The position numbers and the translations under genes were made by a program. Shown one piece after another: positions 34,095 through 45,652 of a DNA stretch of 64,000 bases; the stretch's first letter is position 1, and the number at the start of each line of letters is the position of its first letter. The stretch is from Diphasiastrum complanatum (Eukaryota; Streptophyta; Lycopodiopsida; Lycopodiales; Lycopodiaceae). The notes below the pieces were generated by a model that ran no database searches, was not told where the DNA came from, and worked only from the letters and a program-made list of their open reading frames with translations. The stretch spans positions 61,999,535 through 62,063,534 of the forward strand of contig CM055092.1 of the NCBI GenBank assembly GCA_029204225.1, read 5' to 3'.

Positions 34095-35048
34095 TCATGT
34101 GATCCTGTCTTCCTTCAATATAACTGCTTTGGGCGGTTTGATTGTTGGTTCATCAGGAACATTACGCACTCCAAATCTGGTTGGATCCATATGATTTAGA
34201 ATCTGCTCATCCGTAAGTTTTGCATTGCCATCATAAGTCAAGGCATGACTCACAGGAATGAGTTCATCCTCAATCGGATCTGGTATAGGTTCCGTTGATA
34301 TCCAGACTACATTCAGCACATTTAGTGAAAACGTGATTGGTGTATCCAAAGTTTGATCTAATAAGAAAATCTCGCTCAAATCTGATTGATTATCTTGTTG
34401 ACGCATATATCCTGTTGTACAATCAATCGTTGCAAGAGCTTCATTCCAATTGACCGTATCTGTTTGAGAATCGTAATGAACTCCCAAATTTTTCTGTGGT
34501 CGGTCACAAGTGTGATCCGTTGTTGACGAATTGTCATCCTCTTTTTGAACCACTGGTTTGATAGTCCAAGTTGTAGGATCAATTTTAACTGCACGTTCAC
34601 AATTTTCATAAGTGATTTTTCCGGTATCCCAGTTATGAATTACTTGCGCAACTTGTAACCATGGACGTCCCAATAGAACTCGGTAAATATTAGGCGCTTC
34701 TGGTAAGTCCATCACTACGAAAGTAATGATGAACTATACTCCTGCAATCCTGACAAGTATATCTTCCACCATTCCTCGTGGACGAACTGTCGTTTGATCA
34801 GCTAGCTTAATAGCAAAAGTAGCAGGTTTGATCTTTGTAAGGTCCCATTTTGCACATAACTTTGTAGAGATCAGGTTAACTCCTGAACCGCCATCTATCA
34901 CGGCTTCTTCTTTAGGAAATTGTCTATGCTGTATCAGCAGAGTGATATTCTTTTGTTCACTTTTCCAAGCGGCTCCAACATGGAGTACTTCGTTAGATTC
35001 TTCAAATCCAGCAAAAAAAAGCGGCTCCTGATGGACTTCTGGTTCTTC
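34095..35048 (-). pseudogene. Aspartic protease region of the Tat-like element
   Basis: The protease motif reads EEAVIDGGSGVNLIS near 34,900 (the plant gypsy form is usually (V/I)DSGSxxN, so the Ser after Asp is Gly here). It is followed by FVVMDLPEAPNIYRVLLGRP and WL, the conserved LGRPWL flap-end block. An in-frame stop splits the two at about 34,735. Protease would process gag-pol. A stop at 35,049 separates this from gag. Confidence 0.8.
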
Positions 35049-36911
35049 TTAAGCTAACTTTTGCGCTAAGACTTCTTTTGCTTTTGGCACCAACTTCAGG
35101 AACTCTCCCAATGAAATATTGATCTTACTAGACAAAATGTTCATGAGTAGTTCTGTTTGTGGTGCTTCTGGTTCAGTCATCTTGAAGAGTTCTTCAAGAT
35201 GATGTAACTGATCATTCATATCCGTACGTAAATTTTCTTGAAGGCTGCAATGGTGAAGACCGAACTTCAGCTGTTGATTTAGCAGCTTCAAGCTCTTCTT
35301 CTTCTTGTAGATGGTTAATCCACTCCCTCATATTCTGATATCTTTGTTTTTCTGCATTAAGATTTGGATAGACTCTCGATGCTGTTGGTGTATCGTTCAA
35401 TGGTATAGAATCAGCAGGTACTGGATCCACTACTGGTTCTTTTTGCTTCTGTGCTCTGGTGACCACCATCAAGGGTGCACTTGGTTTATTTTGAGCTACT
35501 GGTCTTTGCTTGATTGTTGTCAAATTTACAGGTGCTGTAGCTGGTGGTGGCTTCGGCCTTGCTGGATAGTCTTTATAGCAATGCCCATAACCACAGTCAC
35601 GACAGAATGGTACAAATTTTCTTTTATTTGGACATTCTACAACTCTGTGATTTTCTCCACATGCAAAGCATCCAAGTGGTGCTTTGATCCAATTTCTAGA
35701 AGCTTGTTGTTGAGCGGCAGCATAAATGGCATACTGTTCTGAAGATCCACCTTCCTGATCATTACCATAGTTCCATTGCTCAACACTTCCATAAGATCCT
35801 GGTTCCATCAAATTGGCAGGAGGAACGGAGTGCTTTGGTGGGGCAGGTAAATCTAAACGTTCCGGGTATCCAAGAGCAGATTGTCGCAGTTTTACTGCTG
35901 GATTACCTCCATACTGTGGTTCTCGATATCCCATCTGGGCATACCGTTGTTGAATTATCCGAGGGTTGAAGTTGCAAAAAGCAGTCTCATGATCTGAATT
36001 ACACAGATGACAAACACTGAGTTCTATTCGTTTTTTCAATTGAGGACACTCATTTACTGTGTGATTTCCTATACAAATAGAACACCAGACATTTTCCCTG
36101 GTAGGAAAAGTCTTTGCAAGCTTTTCAGGTTCCTTGTTTGCTTCCCCGTGGAAATTTTCCAATGCTTTGATCTTCTCATCAAATTGCAACTGCAACTTTT
36201 CCATCTGTTTCTGCTGGTTCTTCCCAAGTTTCTCAAACTCATGAGCATCATTTCTGCAGTAGCATCGGCATTCGTTGATGCAATAGTGGTGGATGTTGTA
36301 GTAGTTTGCCCTGCTGTATAAGACAACATACTGATATTTGGCTCCTCATCTGAATCTTCATCCTCCTTCCGAATTGCATCGTCCATAGCATTTTGCAAGA
36401 GTGCATACTCATTATGGCGTTTCAACTCACGTCTGATCCGTTTAGGTAGACCTGACAAAAATCACATAATCATGGCATTTTCGTTAATCAATTCAGGTTC
36501 GCATTCAGATCTAAGACGTTTCACCTGTTCAATGTAATCTCAAACCATTTTCTGCTTTCCCATTTTAATTTTACTTAAAAGTAGGAAAGGGTCTTCCATA
36601 AACTTTCGCGGTTTGAACTGTGTGATAAGGGCTCGCTTAACAACCTCCCAATTTGTACGCTCAGTTTCATCTTGGTTATAGTACCAATCTTGTGTTGTGC
36701 CTGTTAAGGCCATAGGAAACAACTTAAGTTTATCTTGAGGATATATCTCACCATAGACTTCACAGGATTCAGCATAGATATGAAGAAATCTAACTGGATC
36801 TGTTAATTCATTATATTTGGGTAGATCCAAACGGGGTGCTCTTCTAACAATAATTGGATTGACTTTCTGTGGAGCACCTCCAAGAGCAGCTCCAGGGGTA
36901 GCCATCTTCAC
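35049..36911 (-). pseudogene. gag of the Tat-like element with four short zinc knuckles
   Basis: It starts MKMATPGAALGG at 36,911. The capsid-like part contains RFLHIYAESCEVYG, FPMALTGTTQDWYYN and ALITQFKPRKF, with TGA stops at about 36,538 and 36,464 and a frameshift near 36,250. In the 330-codon open piece 35,212-36,204, four knuckle-like motifs are visible: C41-C44-H48-C53, C65-C68-H72-C77, C179-C182-H186-C191 and C201-C204-H208-Y213. All have the spacing CX2CX3HX4C, one residue shorter than the standard CX2CX4HX4C, and the last has lost its final Cys. A frameshift near 35,270 leads into the last piece, 35,049-35,291. Confidence 0.85.
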
Positions 36912-37149
36912 AAATATAGATTAAGCAGACAATGAGATTGGATCTAGATTTTTTAATCACAACTATCTCAGATCAGATCTGCTAGATCTATTCCATTTTT
37001 CAAGGATCTGATTCTATATCACAAAAAAGTTTTCGAGAGATGATCAATCGATACTTCTCAAAAATCATAAATATCTCAGAATTCAATTCAAAATATATCA
37101 GATTTGATCCAAATTTTGACAAAGACTTGATCTGGAAAATCATAAACTT

Positions 37150-37810
37150 AAAATAGGTCTGGCGAAGGTTCACTAGGCGAAGATTGGCTTGGCGAAGGTT
37201 CAATAGTGCTATTTTGGGCAAAAAACTCTTTGAACATTTTTTTTTGATGATTTATTGGGAAATAACCTTCGTCGACCTCTCAGGTGAAAGATCTGACACA
37301 AATACAATTATGAAAAAACGGACGAAGGTTTTTGACACAAGAAAATACAGTTTTTGATGGTTGGCGAGGGTAAAATTCAAGATTTTCTATGATTTGATCA
37401 AGAAGAATCTTCGCCGAACTCAAAAATAGTACTTTACTATAAATAAAATGTTCTGGAAACTCGACGAAGGTTCTGGCGAAGGATCAAGAGTAGTATTGGT
37501 AATTTTGCAAAAAGTGATTTTTTTTGGCAAAAATATGGCAATATGACAACTGATCCTCTGAAACCCTTTCTATTTTTTGTATTATTCTTCGCCGACCTGG
37601 CAGTAGATAGATCTGAATCACACTTGTGCACAGTGAATCGGGCGAAGGTTCTTTTTCTGTATTTTTAGGGTTTTGATGATTTTTTTAGTGTTTTTTGACG
37701 GTTTTTCTGATGTTTCTGAAAATCTGCTAGGAATAAATCTTCGCCCTTCAAATTGAAGGTTCTGTGAACAAAACCGAAGGTGTTTGCAGCTCGACGAAGG
37801 TTTCCTGAAA
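37150..37810. repeat. GGCGAAGGTT motif array in the leader
   Basis: About thirteen variants in both orientations lie between primer site and gag. Examples are CTGGCGAAGGTTC (37,158), TTGGCGAAGGTTC (37,189), AACCTTCGTCGACCTCTC (37,266), GACGAAGGTT (37,321), AATCTTCGCCGAACTC (37,407), CTCGACGAAGGTTC and TGGCGAAGGATC (37,458-37,486), TTCTTCGCCGACCTGG (37,586), GGGCGAAGGTTC (37,640) and CTCGACGAAGGTTTCC (37,790). The stretch otherwise has no coding content. Confidence 0.8.
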
Positions 37811-38120
37811 GAGGGTAAAAAGTTCTAAGCTCTGATGATGCTTTTTGTCTCTTTTTGACCAAATCTAGTAGATTTGACCGATTTTTGTTATTTTCTCTGA
37901 TATCTCAGATCCAAATGGATCTTAAGATTGGTGATCTGAACAACTTTTTCTGTTTTAACAATCAGATTAGATTTCAAACAAGCAAATCCACTCAAATCAA
38001 GCAAAATCAATCCCAAACTAACCCTAAAATGCAAATCTAACACTATTCATGCCACGACAAGATGTCTAATGCAAGCTAACCATCCAACAATCATGCTGCA
38101 AACTGAAAAATTGGCGTAAC

Positions 38121-38138
38121 TCCCTGGCATCGGCGCTA
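38121..38138 (-). other. Primer binding site of the Tat-like element
   Basis: The minus strand reads TAGCGCCGATGCCAGGGA, four bases inside the 5' LTR. It is a close variant of the TGGCGCCGTTGCCGGGGA primer site typical of plant Athila/Tat elements. Confidence 0.75.
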
Positions 38139-38142
38139 AAAT

Positions 38143-38879
38143 TGTAGTGGGTTTCTTTCCTTGCCTAACCTGAATCCAAGATCTAGTCAATCTAGCATCA
38201 TAGAGACAGAGTTAGTTGTCACGCGTAGGTTCGTTCCCATGAGAGCGATAGTTTAGTTCAGATTTCAGCATGAATGGAAGATCTAAATCTAACTCTACAT
38301 CCATTAACCCTACTCATTAACACTAAGATCCATTAACACTACGATCCACAACAAAGATAGCTTACTCTTTCTCTCTCATAAAAAGCATAATAACACTCAA
38401 TCCCAATAACATTCAGATCCAATAATTAGCAAAATCCAAAGAAAGCATGAGAGATGGAGAAGGAAAGAAGAAGAGCAAGGACATTCATCAATCCATTTTT
38501 GAAGAGAACTAATCTGCTTTATTGAAATGAGGAAATGAACATGAGGAGCAACTCGAGTTGATCCCTTCTTATAGTAGAGAGGAGGACCCTGGCCTCTGAA
38601 TCCTATTGGTCCAGTCTTGCCTCTCTTTTTATTCAAATTTAAAAAAGTGTGGGAACCATCAAAATTGGAGGGAAATTCAATTTTATTCACTAACTTGACA
38701 ATTAGGCCCTGCGACATTAAAAGTCCTGCAAAAAGGCCTAAAGTCCTTTTATTGACTTTTAACTAATCAATCAAATAACTATGTGATCATCAGGTTGGAC
38801 TTACACACGCAGGGTGCCAAATCTCTCTCACTTATTAACTAGGGTTAGGTTTTCCTTGGGATCCGCAAACCCTCCAACA
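38143..38879 (-). repeat. 5' LTR of the Tat-like element (737 bp)
   Basis: It starts TGTTGGAGGGTTTGCGG on the minus strand and ends in CCCACTACA. Flanking AGGGA is shared with the other LTR's outer side. Confidence 0.92.
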
Positions 38880-38884
38880 AGGGA

Positions 38885-39043
38885 GGTTGAGGATGATGCG
38901 GTAGTCTCTTGGGAAGCAGACGATGATGTAGTCATGCGAGAGGATGAGGTGGGACTGGATGATGGACTTGGGCGATCGGAGGTGTTGCACTCCTTGTGAA
39001 GCACAATCTTTGGCCAGATGGAGTGGGGGCACTCAAAAGACAT
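38885..39043 (-). pseudogene. Accessory ORF of the older Tat-like element, 5' part
   Basis: The minus strand opens with MSFECPHSIWPK and runs into a Ser/Thr-rich stretch (SSSPTSSSRMTTSSSASQ). The frame is broken by the AGGGA insertion of the 28,438-38,879 element and continues on the far side at 28,432. The Ser-rich composition and the position resemble other accessory ORFs in this window. Confidence 0.45.
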
Positions 39044-39109
39044 TGTTTCGGTGCCATCAGGACAGATCCAAAGGTACTAAGAGTGGATTTGGTTAGAAAC
39101 AAGGTTGGA

Positions 39110-39420
39110 AGGCTGTTGGTGAGTAAATATGATGATAGGCAAGTAATGGGTCTAATGGTGAGTAATTATGCTGCAGGGATTGGCGAAAAATGATGGTGGG
39201 CAAAGCGACGAGTAAAGAGGATGAGCAGTTGGCAAGAAATGGCGGTTGGCGAATAATCAAACGAGTAAATTGATGAGTAAATATTTGACAAAGAATGTCA
39301 TGTAGAGGCTGTTGGTGACGCGGCGAGCAAATCAGATGAGTATTAGATAAGATGTGCGAAAAAAGACAAAGCACGAGTATTCTGCAAGTAATGGACGAGT
39401 AAAGAACTTGATTTCTCGCG
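39110..39420. repeat. GACGAGTAAA motif array
   Basis: Nine or so variants of (G/A)(A/T)GAGTAA lie in 300 bases: GGTGAGTAAAT (39,117), GGTGAGTAATT (39,154), GACGAGTAAAG (39,208), AACGAGTAAATTGATGAGTA (39,260-39,279), GATGAGTATT (39,334), CACGAGTATT (39,372), GACGAGTAAAG (39,397). It lies just upstream of the interrupted accessory ORF. That is the same place the GGCGAAGGTT array holds relative to the intact accessory ORF. Confidence 0.65.
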
Positions 39421-39439
39421 CTTATTTATAGGTTGGAAA

Positions 39440-39830
39440 TATTACACACCTAGTGCTATTTTGAAAGTTGGTCCTATTAATACCAAATGGTTAGTAATTA
39501 TAGTGTGCACAATCCTTTTTTTTAATGGTTGCCAAATTTGAGAGATTTTTTGATCAAAAACTCTCGTTCTTTACTAAAAATGACAATTTTAGAAAAAACC
39601 AAGCCTATCTTTCACTCGAGCTAGGATTTTTTTGGACGGACTTCACCATGCATACATATGCATTAGGGGACCATTTTGGGCAAGGTTAGATACTTCTAAA
39701 AATAGCAATAATGTTCTTTTCAAGCCGTTTTGGGCCTTTTTAGGGTATTTCTACAAAGGAAGGGGTAGGACTAATCGAGAATCTGTGCACTAGGTAGGTA
39801 TATCTATACAGGTTGGGTGTTTAGTACAAG
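39440..39830. other. No gene recognised
   Basis: AT-rich sequence with a TTATTTATAGG TATA-like stretch at its left edge. Nothing coding or repeated was recognised. Confidence 0.4.
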
Positions 39831-40500
39831 GATGCTATGGTACAATGACTACTCTACCTATACTAGCATGGCTCCTAAGGCTAAGATCTAAATTCTTAAT
39901 ACTAGCTATTCCACTGATCGACGATCCACCTGACTGAACCTAGTGAGATCTCTACACTGATTCGCTAGCTAGCTTACGACTTTGTTAACTACTCTAGCAT
40001 GCTATCTAACTAAGCTACGCTAAGGGGTCTCTACCTAGCTAACCAGATCTAAGTCACCTGATCTGATCTAATCTAGCTAATCGAGCCTAACTTACCTAAC
40101 CTAATCTTATCTAACTAATCATACTCTATGTCTAATCTACATAACTAGGATGAACTAATCTAACTATCTTATTGCTAGGGTTAATCTAACCAATCTAAGA
40201 TTACCTGACCTACTTGGTATCTGATCTAGCTAAGTGATCTACTTCAGGCTATCCTAAACTATTCCAGTTATTCTAACCTAGCTAAATAATGCTAATGGGA
40301 CTCAGTCTAAGTAAGGGAGTAGCTAATCTAGAATTAATCTAGCTAGCTAAGAGAATCTAATTCTAATCTAGCTCATCTAATTTAGCTAGTTGGTATGTAT
40401 CTAGTCTAAGTCTAATCTGTCTAACTATGCTAAAACTTGTCTAGTTATCTTATTGCTAGGATTATCCTAACTGATCTAAAGTTATCTGAGGTAAAATCTC
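39830..40500. repeat. Cryptically simple CTAA/CTAG-rich stretch
   Basis: Nearly 700 bases are dominated by short permutations of CTAA, CTAG, ATCTAGCTAA and TCTAACT without a fixed period. One larger duplication is visible: TCTTATTGCTAGG and its following 35 bases occur at about 40,165 and 40,448. Stops occur in all frames. Confidence 0.75.
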
Positions 40501-41164
40501 CTACTCGTCCATCTTCACTGCCACCAAAAAATTGAATTTTACTTTCTCTTGGTTTAATTCCAAGTGGAATCTCTCGGATCTCCCTGACATTTGGAAAGCC
40601 AGATTTCGTCGAACGCATGAAATCAGGATTGCCAAACTTAGAGTCTTCTCTCTCAAGATTCTCCAGCCTTCTCTTCCTATATGTGCCCATTATAGAGGGG
40701 ATGTTACACATGTCAGTTCTAAATACAAAATATTAGATGAAGATGTGAAACACCTTTTTTTTCATTGCCATGCTTCTCTTTGGAAGTCAGTGACTGATCT
40801 CTTTATTGCTCGCTTTCATATCAAATTCAGGAGATTTAGTCATATAGATTGTTGTTGAATGATATTATTTTTGACGATGTGAAGATAAATGTTTTTTGGC
40901 AATGCATTAGGATTATTACTCTATCGAACATCTGGTTAGATAGGAATAGTAGGGAATTTGGGAATAGATTGCTGCTGAGTGATATTATTTTTGACAATGT
41001 GAAGATAAATGTTTTTTGGCAATGCATTGGATGACTTTGTCATCTCCCCCCTACTTCTTTTCAAGGAGGCCGATAAATTATTGCTTCTTTGATTTTCTTT
41101 TTTTACATGTACTTTTGTAAAAATTCTATAATCTATGGTTAACCTTCTTCGAGAAAAAAAAAAA
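40500..41164 (+). pseudogene. L1-like LINE 3' end (RT zinc-binding domain)
   Basis: Translation gives WKARFRRTHEIRIAKLRVFS, then DEDVKHLFFHCHASLWKSV. This is the zf-RVT domain at the end of plant LINE ORF2 (K....VP.F.W.....L.T...L........C..C....E...HLF..C.....W). WLDRNSREFGN follows, which matches the usual W..RN...F tail. The ends are typical of LINEs: a short 3' untranslated region and A11 at 41,154-41,164. The 5' side is truncated near 40,500. A 120-bp direct duplication lies inside (see separate entry). Confidence 0.7.
40850..41030 (+). repeat. 120-bp duplication in the LINE tail
   Basis: The 50-base block starting GATATTATTTTTGAC at 40,861 recurs at 40,981 with two differences. The sequence between the copies belongs to the repeated unit. 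Confidence 0.9.
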
Positions 41165-42030
41165 TGAAGTGAAAGCCAACTGACTACAATTTTTACACAT
41201 TAATAAGTCTTGCTAGTGTGAGAGTTGATGGGTTTTCAAAACCTTCCTCTTGAGCCTCATCTTCAAACATACTTAATGTTTTGAAAGCTACAACTATTAA
41301 AGTTTGCTACAAGAGATCAAATTGACTAGATATTAACCTACTTTGACCCAAAAATAAATGTAAAAATAGTGATTTATCAGACATGTAACGTTGTATGGCC
41401 ATTGAATGAGCTTGAATCTTGGAGGTTGTTTAGATGCCAAAGTTCTTACTACCCATCTTCCCTTATAATTTTTCTACTATTTAATGGCTCCACCTAGTCC
41501 AAACTACATTGTTTGTTGGGTATTACAAGCTTTGCCTTAGGAAAGGACACCCACAAACTCTTGAACGATGAGTTTTGGAAGTCATCTAGGCCCATACTTC
41601 AGCTCCAAAGAGGCTATGACAATTAACTAATTGGTTCATCCACAAATTAGATGCTTAGTCCAACCAAATATATCCTAGCTCCCCCACAGGTTGGAGGCCT
41701 AGCCATGTTTGTCTAGACTTGTTTTGGGAATGTTCCATTTGGGACAAACAAGAAGGTCCAAGGTGAGTTTCCAAGAGCATTTTTGAAGCTCGTAGGCTAG
41801 GTTAACATTCTCCACACCTTTGAGAAAGTTCTCATCAAAAACAATATTTTCTAAGTGTCTTGGGATGGGCTTTCATTCATTGGCCTCACTTATACAAAAT
41901 AGCAGCCCTAGCTTAGTTATATAGGTTAGAGCTAACATCACCGATTCTTCTTATGACATAATAGATTCATGCTATTTAAGCAAAAGAAAGCTGTAGATAG
42001 AAAATCACTTGTGTAAAACATGTGAAGTTA
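41165..42030. other. No gene recognised
   Basis: AT-rich sequence with only short open frames. No recognised repeats. Confidence 0.4.
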
Positions 42031-42421
42031 TTGTACATGGGGTGAAAAGGGCTTGTTAATTTTATTTCTAGTTGTACCTTTGCTATGATGGTGGATTTTG
42101 CATGGAAATGGTAGTGACTCATCGAGTAGTGCAGATGTGGCCTCATTAGGCTGTATGTGTGTTCCAGTGAGGTGTCCTAGTTCACTCCCAATCAGAGAGG
42201 GGCTTGGGTGTGTATAAGTTTATTCACTTGAGGGTATTGGATTATGAGCTTTGTAGCTAGACATTGTTGGAGTGCGCTCTCTCTCCTACCACCATTGAGA
42301 TATTGCCAATTGTTTATAGTTTGGGGGCTAGATCCAGCTGGATTGGTTTGTTCCACCATTCACTCCTTACCGTCCTCTTGTGTCTAGTCCCTTTGTTAAG
42401 GTTCATGGTGTGGTCTTTACA
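42030..42421 (+). mobile_element. Probable LTR followed by a primer site
   Basis: The stretch ends ...GGTCTTTACA and is followed by TTGATATCAGAGCCC, a one-base variant of the initiator Met primer site (42,423-42,435). GTGTATAAG near 42,211 could be the TATA box. The left edge is not defined and no second copy was found. Confidence 0.5.
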
Positions 42422-42435
42422 TTGATATCAGAGCC

Positions 42436-45400
42436 CTTGCTAGGTGCATGTGCTGAATGGTAGTAAGTGATAGAGCCAAGGATTTGGAGAGAATCTTATG
42501 GTTTGTTGGGTCCTGAATTTTTTGGTGAGAGTTGGGAAGCTTGAGAATTCTCATATTCGAAACGTTTCAGCAAGTCAGATAGATCGTGATTGCAAGGTAG
42601 GAGTACTACCCAAATTGGAATAGAGAACAAATTCAATCGAATTAAATTATTTTGCTTGAAGCTCTAGAGTTTTCCACAACGTAGAAGTTTGTCGCTAGAT
42701 GAGTTTTCGCTCTTGGTTCTTGTCCCTAAATTTGTCATGGGAGAGAATAATGGTCATTGAGACTTAGGGTCCTTTCAGTGACCCAAAAAAGATTAAAAAG
42801 GGAGAAAGTGACTAGAAAATCGGAGGTAGGAGGTTGGAGTTCAAAGGAATTCCTAAAAACCTAGGCTTGTGATGTTTATTGAAATTCAAAACTGAAAATT
42901 TTTGCATAAGTCATTAGACAATATTTGGAAGTTCCAAGTAAATCTCTAATTAACTGATTTATTAGAATAATATAAAATTTATTCCTATGAAAAGTCCTCG
43001 ACAACCAAGAAATATAGCCATTATAAATTTAAGGTTGTGGCAAAGGGATCATAAACCAATGGGTGAACTAAAGTTCAAATCACTTTTCGTAACAATAACC
43101 AAATCTATTAAGCCAAGGATATCTAGTTGGTAGGCGATACAAATAGGTTGGTAGGTTCAGTGTGATGAGAATTACGAAAAGATGCTTGCAGTTTAGTTTG
43201 TTCCATTGTGATGATTGGATGGATTTTTTGATCCATACTAAATGGCTATAAGAGCCTTCTTGGAGGAAGAACTTGTGGTATGGGACGTGGGAAATTTCAA
43301 AGCAACGATTCGATACTAATTGGACCATGTTGACAATGGTGAAGCCGGATATCGTGAGGAAAGATTAAAGCCATTGATCATGATAGGATATTGTGTTAGA
43401 TTTTTGAGGTATTGGTCTAGACCCCTCATGGATATCTCAAATTCACAAAATCAGAAACCCTTAGATGTATTTCTTTATTTGGAACATATTTGTGAATTTC
43501 TTGAAATTATGAGATAGGTAACCTAGTTTCATATGAATCCTTGGGAGGTGATAGTTAGTACATTGGAGCCTTGGATGATGTCAAATGAAAGGCTAATAAT
43601 ATTAATCTAAATCTATGAATTGATTTTTTGGTGGATTATTTCCTTGCATTAATAGCGGAAACCAAGGGATATTAATATTAATATTCCCTAGACCACCTGT
43701 AGATTTCTAGTATAATTCAGAAATGCTGATTCTCATATATGATTAATTCTATGGCCAATAAAGAATATATTTGGATAACTAGCGTTGGAGCAAAATGAGG
43801 GTTGATTTACTCATATGCACCATGTATTGCCGACTTCTCTCAAGATTGAAAGATCTTCTTTTCTTCTCCTAGATCTTATAGTAAACTCGTTGCAGAGAGG
43901 GGAGACCAGTCTTGGAATCATGATGGATAGAATACATGGGATATTGTTGCAGTCTTCTAAAAATTGTATGGTTCATTCCGGTTAGAATAGATAAGGGAAG
44001 TAAAATCATTTGTGGAGATGATTGATGTATAAAGCCAACGTATTCTTATATGACAAGAACTTACTAATCGAAAGTCCAATTGATTTCATAATTGGAAAGT
44101 TCTATTAGAAGAAGAGGTTTACTAGATTAATCTCATATTCCTTGTTGGTTTGTGAGGAAGTAGGATCCATAAAAAGTTGATGCAAGGAGAGCAATTCCTT
44201 GTTGACAATATATTCTTTAAAAATAATCTCCGATAGAGATTTTGGTTTGATATATTTTGAGAAATAGCACTCTTTGAAAAATTATATTCTCTTAGGATTA
44301 ACAAAGCTATAGGTTTCTCAATTAAATATGTTAAAGGAACAACTCAAAGATATGATATGTGGTGAATCATGGGGGAATCTTGATTTTTGCACTTCCTTTC
44401 TAAATCTCTGGTCATATTAGTATGCATAAACTAGTAAAAAGAAAACATATTTATGAAAATTGTCTAGAGACAATTAATTAAAAATTAGTAAGATATCTCT
44501 GAAAAAGAATTTGACTTATTAACTTAAGAAGATTTAAAATCAGATTAAATGTGGCGTTACATATATATCTATGTGTGTGTGTTAAGTATTTATAAATTAG
44601 ATACAACTAACTGAATCAAGAGTACTTAGGAGTTAGTTGGGTGAGACTACATTGTGAAATTATTCACTGATACTGTTGGTTAGATGTAATGCTTAAAGTC
44701 ACAACCAAAGTGAGTCATTTTGAGACACATTTGGATAGTTGTGTGCATAGGATACATAGAAACTTTTGGTTTGAATTATTTATCGATAGAAAATAAGTTG
44801 GACTGCTAGAAAATTATACAAAAACCTCAGATGAAATTGGACATTAAGCATGGACCAAAAGTCAAAGCTTCACGTATTGAAGTTTTGGAATCTTAAACTA
44901 CTTTAGATTGGCACTTAAGACCGACATTATCTAGAAGTAGTCTAATTTGATATTCAAGGGTTATTAAATTTGACTTTTGTTGCCATGGCTAATGAGTGGA
45001 AATTAGAGTAGTATATCATATATCTCGATAAGAGTTTGAGTTTATTTTGATAAGTTCAATTTTTTTTTTTTTAATTTAAAAGACTTAAAGCGAGTTATAT
45101 GTCTTTTGAGAGTAGTAATGTTCATGCTTTTGAACATGCTCTTGTTTTGGAAAAATACTAGGAATTCTCCTTCAAAGAACACGATGAAAGTTTGAATAAA
45201 TCAAACTAATATCAGTGTCTTCAATCGTGTCTGATTATGGTCTATGTACTAATAGAGCAGTTTCTACTTTGATTAAATAAAGCATGCGGACTTAGGAGAT
45301 ATATGAGTGAGTGTGATAGACAATTTTAGATAATCAAAACAACTAAAAAAAATCATCTGTTGCAAACTTTGATCAATCAAATTTTTATAATTCTGATTCC

Positions 45401-45560
45401 GATTCCTGTATACATCTCTTGTTGCCTTGTACATACAATGAGTAAGTGTACATGTATTTATATTGTCACAGGATAGGTCTTTTGGCCTTCTTCCTTCTGT
45501 AACAATCGATCTAACTGTTAAGATAGTTGATATAAAATAACGTTATGTTTCCAAAGTTCA
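42436..45560. other. No gene recognised; probably decayed element interior
   Basis: About 3 kb of AT-rich DNA with frames of 60-80 codons and no recognised motif. It lies inside the LTR and primer site at 42.4 kb and may be the eroded interior of that element. It also lies where further 3' exons of the SLC19-type gene could be, but none was recognised. Confidence 0.4.
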
Positions 45561-45569
45561 TTTTTTTTT

Positions 45570-45652
45570 TTTGGATTCGAATTCGAATTCAAGTTCAAGT
45601 TCAAATTCGAGTTCGAGTTCGAGTTCGAGTTCGAATTCGAGTTCGAACAAGA
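45570..45652. repeat. TTCGAG/TTCGAA hexamer microsatellite
   Basis: About twelve imperfect copies of TTCRAR (TTCGAA, TTCAAG, TTCGAG) follow a short T run. Confidence 0.9.

Larger units (their letters stand above)
28438..38879 (-). mobile_element. Tat-like Ty3/gypsy retrotransposon, 10.4 kb, with both LTRs
   Basis: LTRs at 28,438-29,188 and 38,143-38,879 are flanked by a perfect 5-bp duplication, AGGGA (28,433-28,437 and 38,880-38,884). On the minus strand the order is 5' LTR, primer site, leader with GGCGAAGGTT motifs, gag with four zinc knuckles, protease, RT, RNase H, integrase, a second motif array, an intact extra ORF in env position, and 3' LTR. gag-pol carries several stops and shifts, so the copy cannot make its own polyprotein. 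In the first 160 or so bases the LTRs differ at about eight positions, so the insertion is neither very recent nor ancient. Confidence 0.9.
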
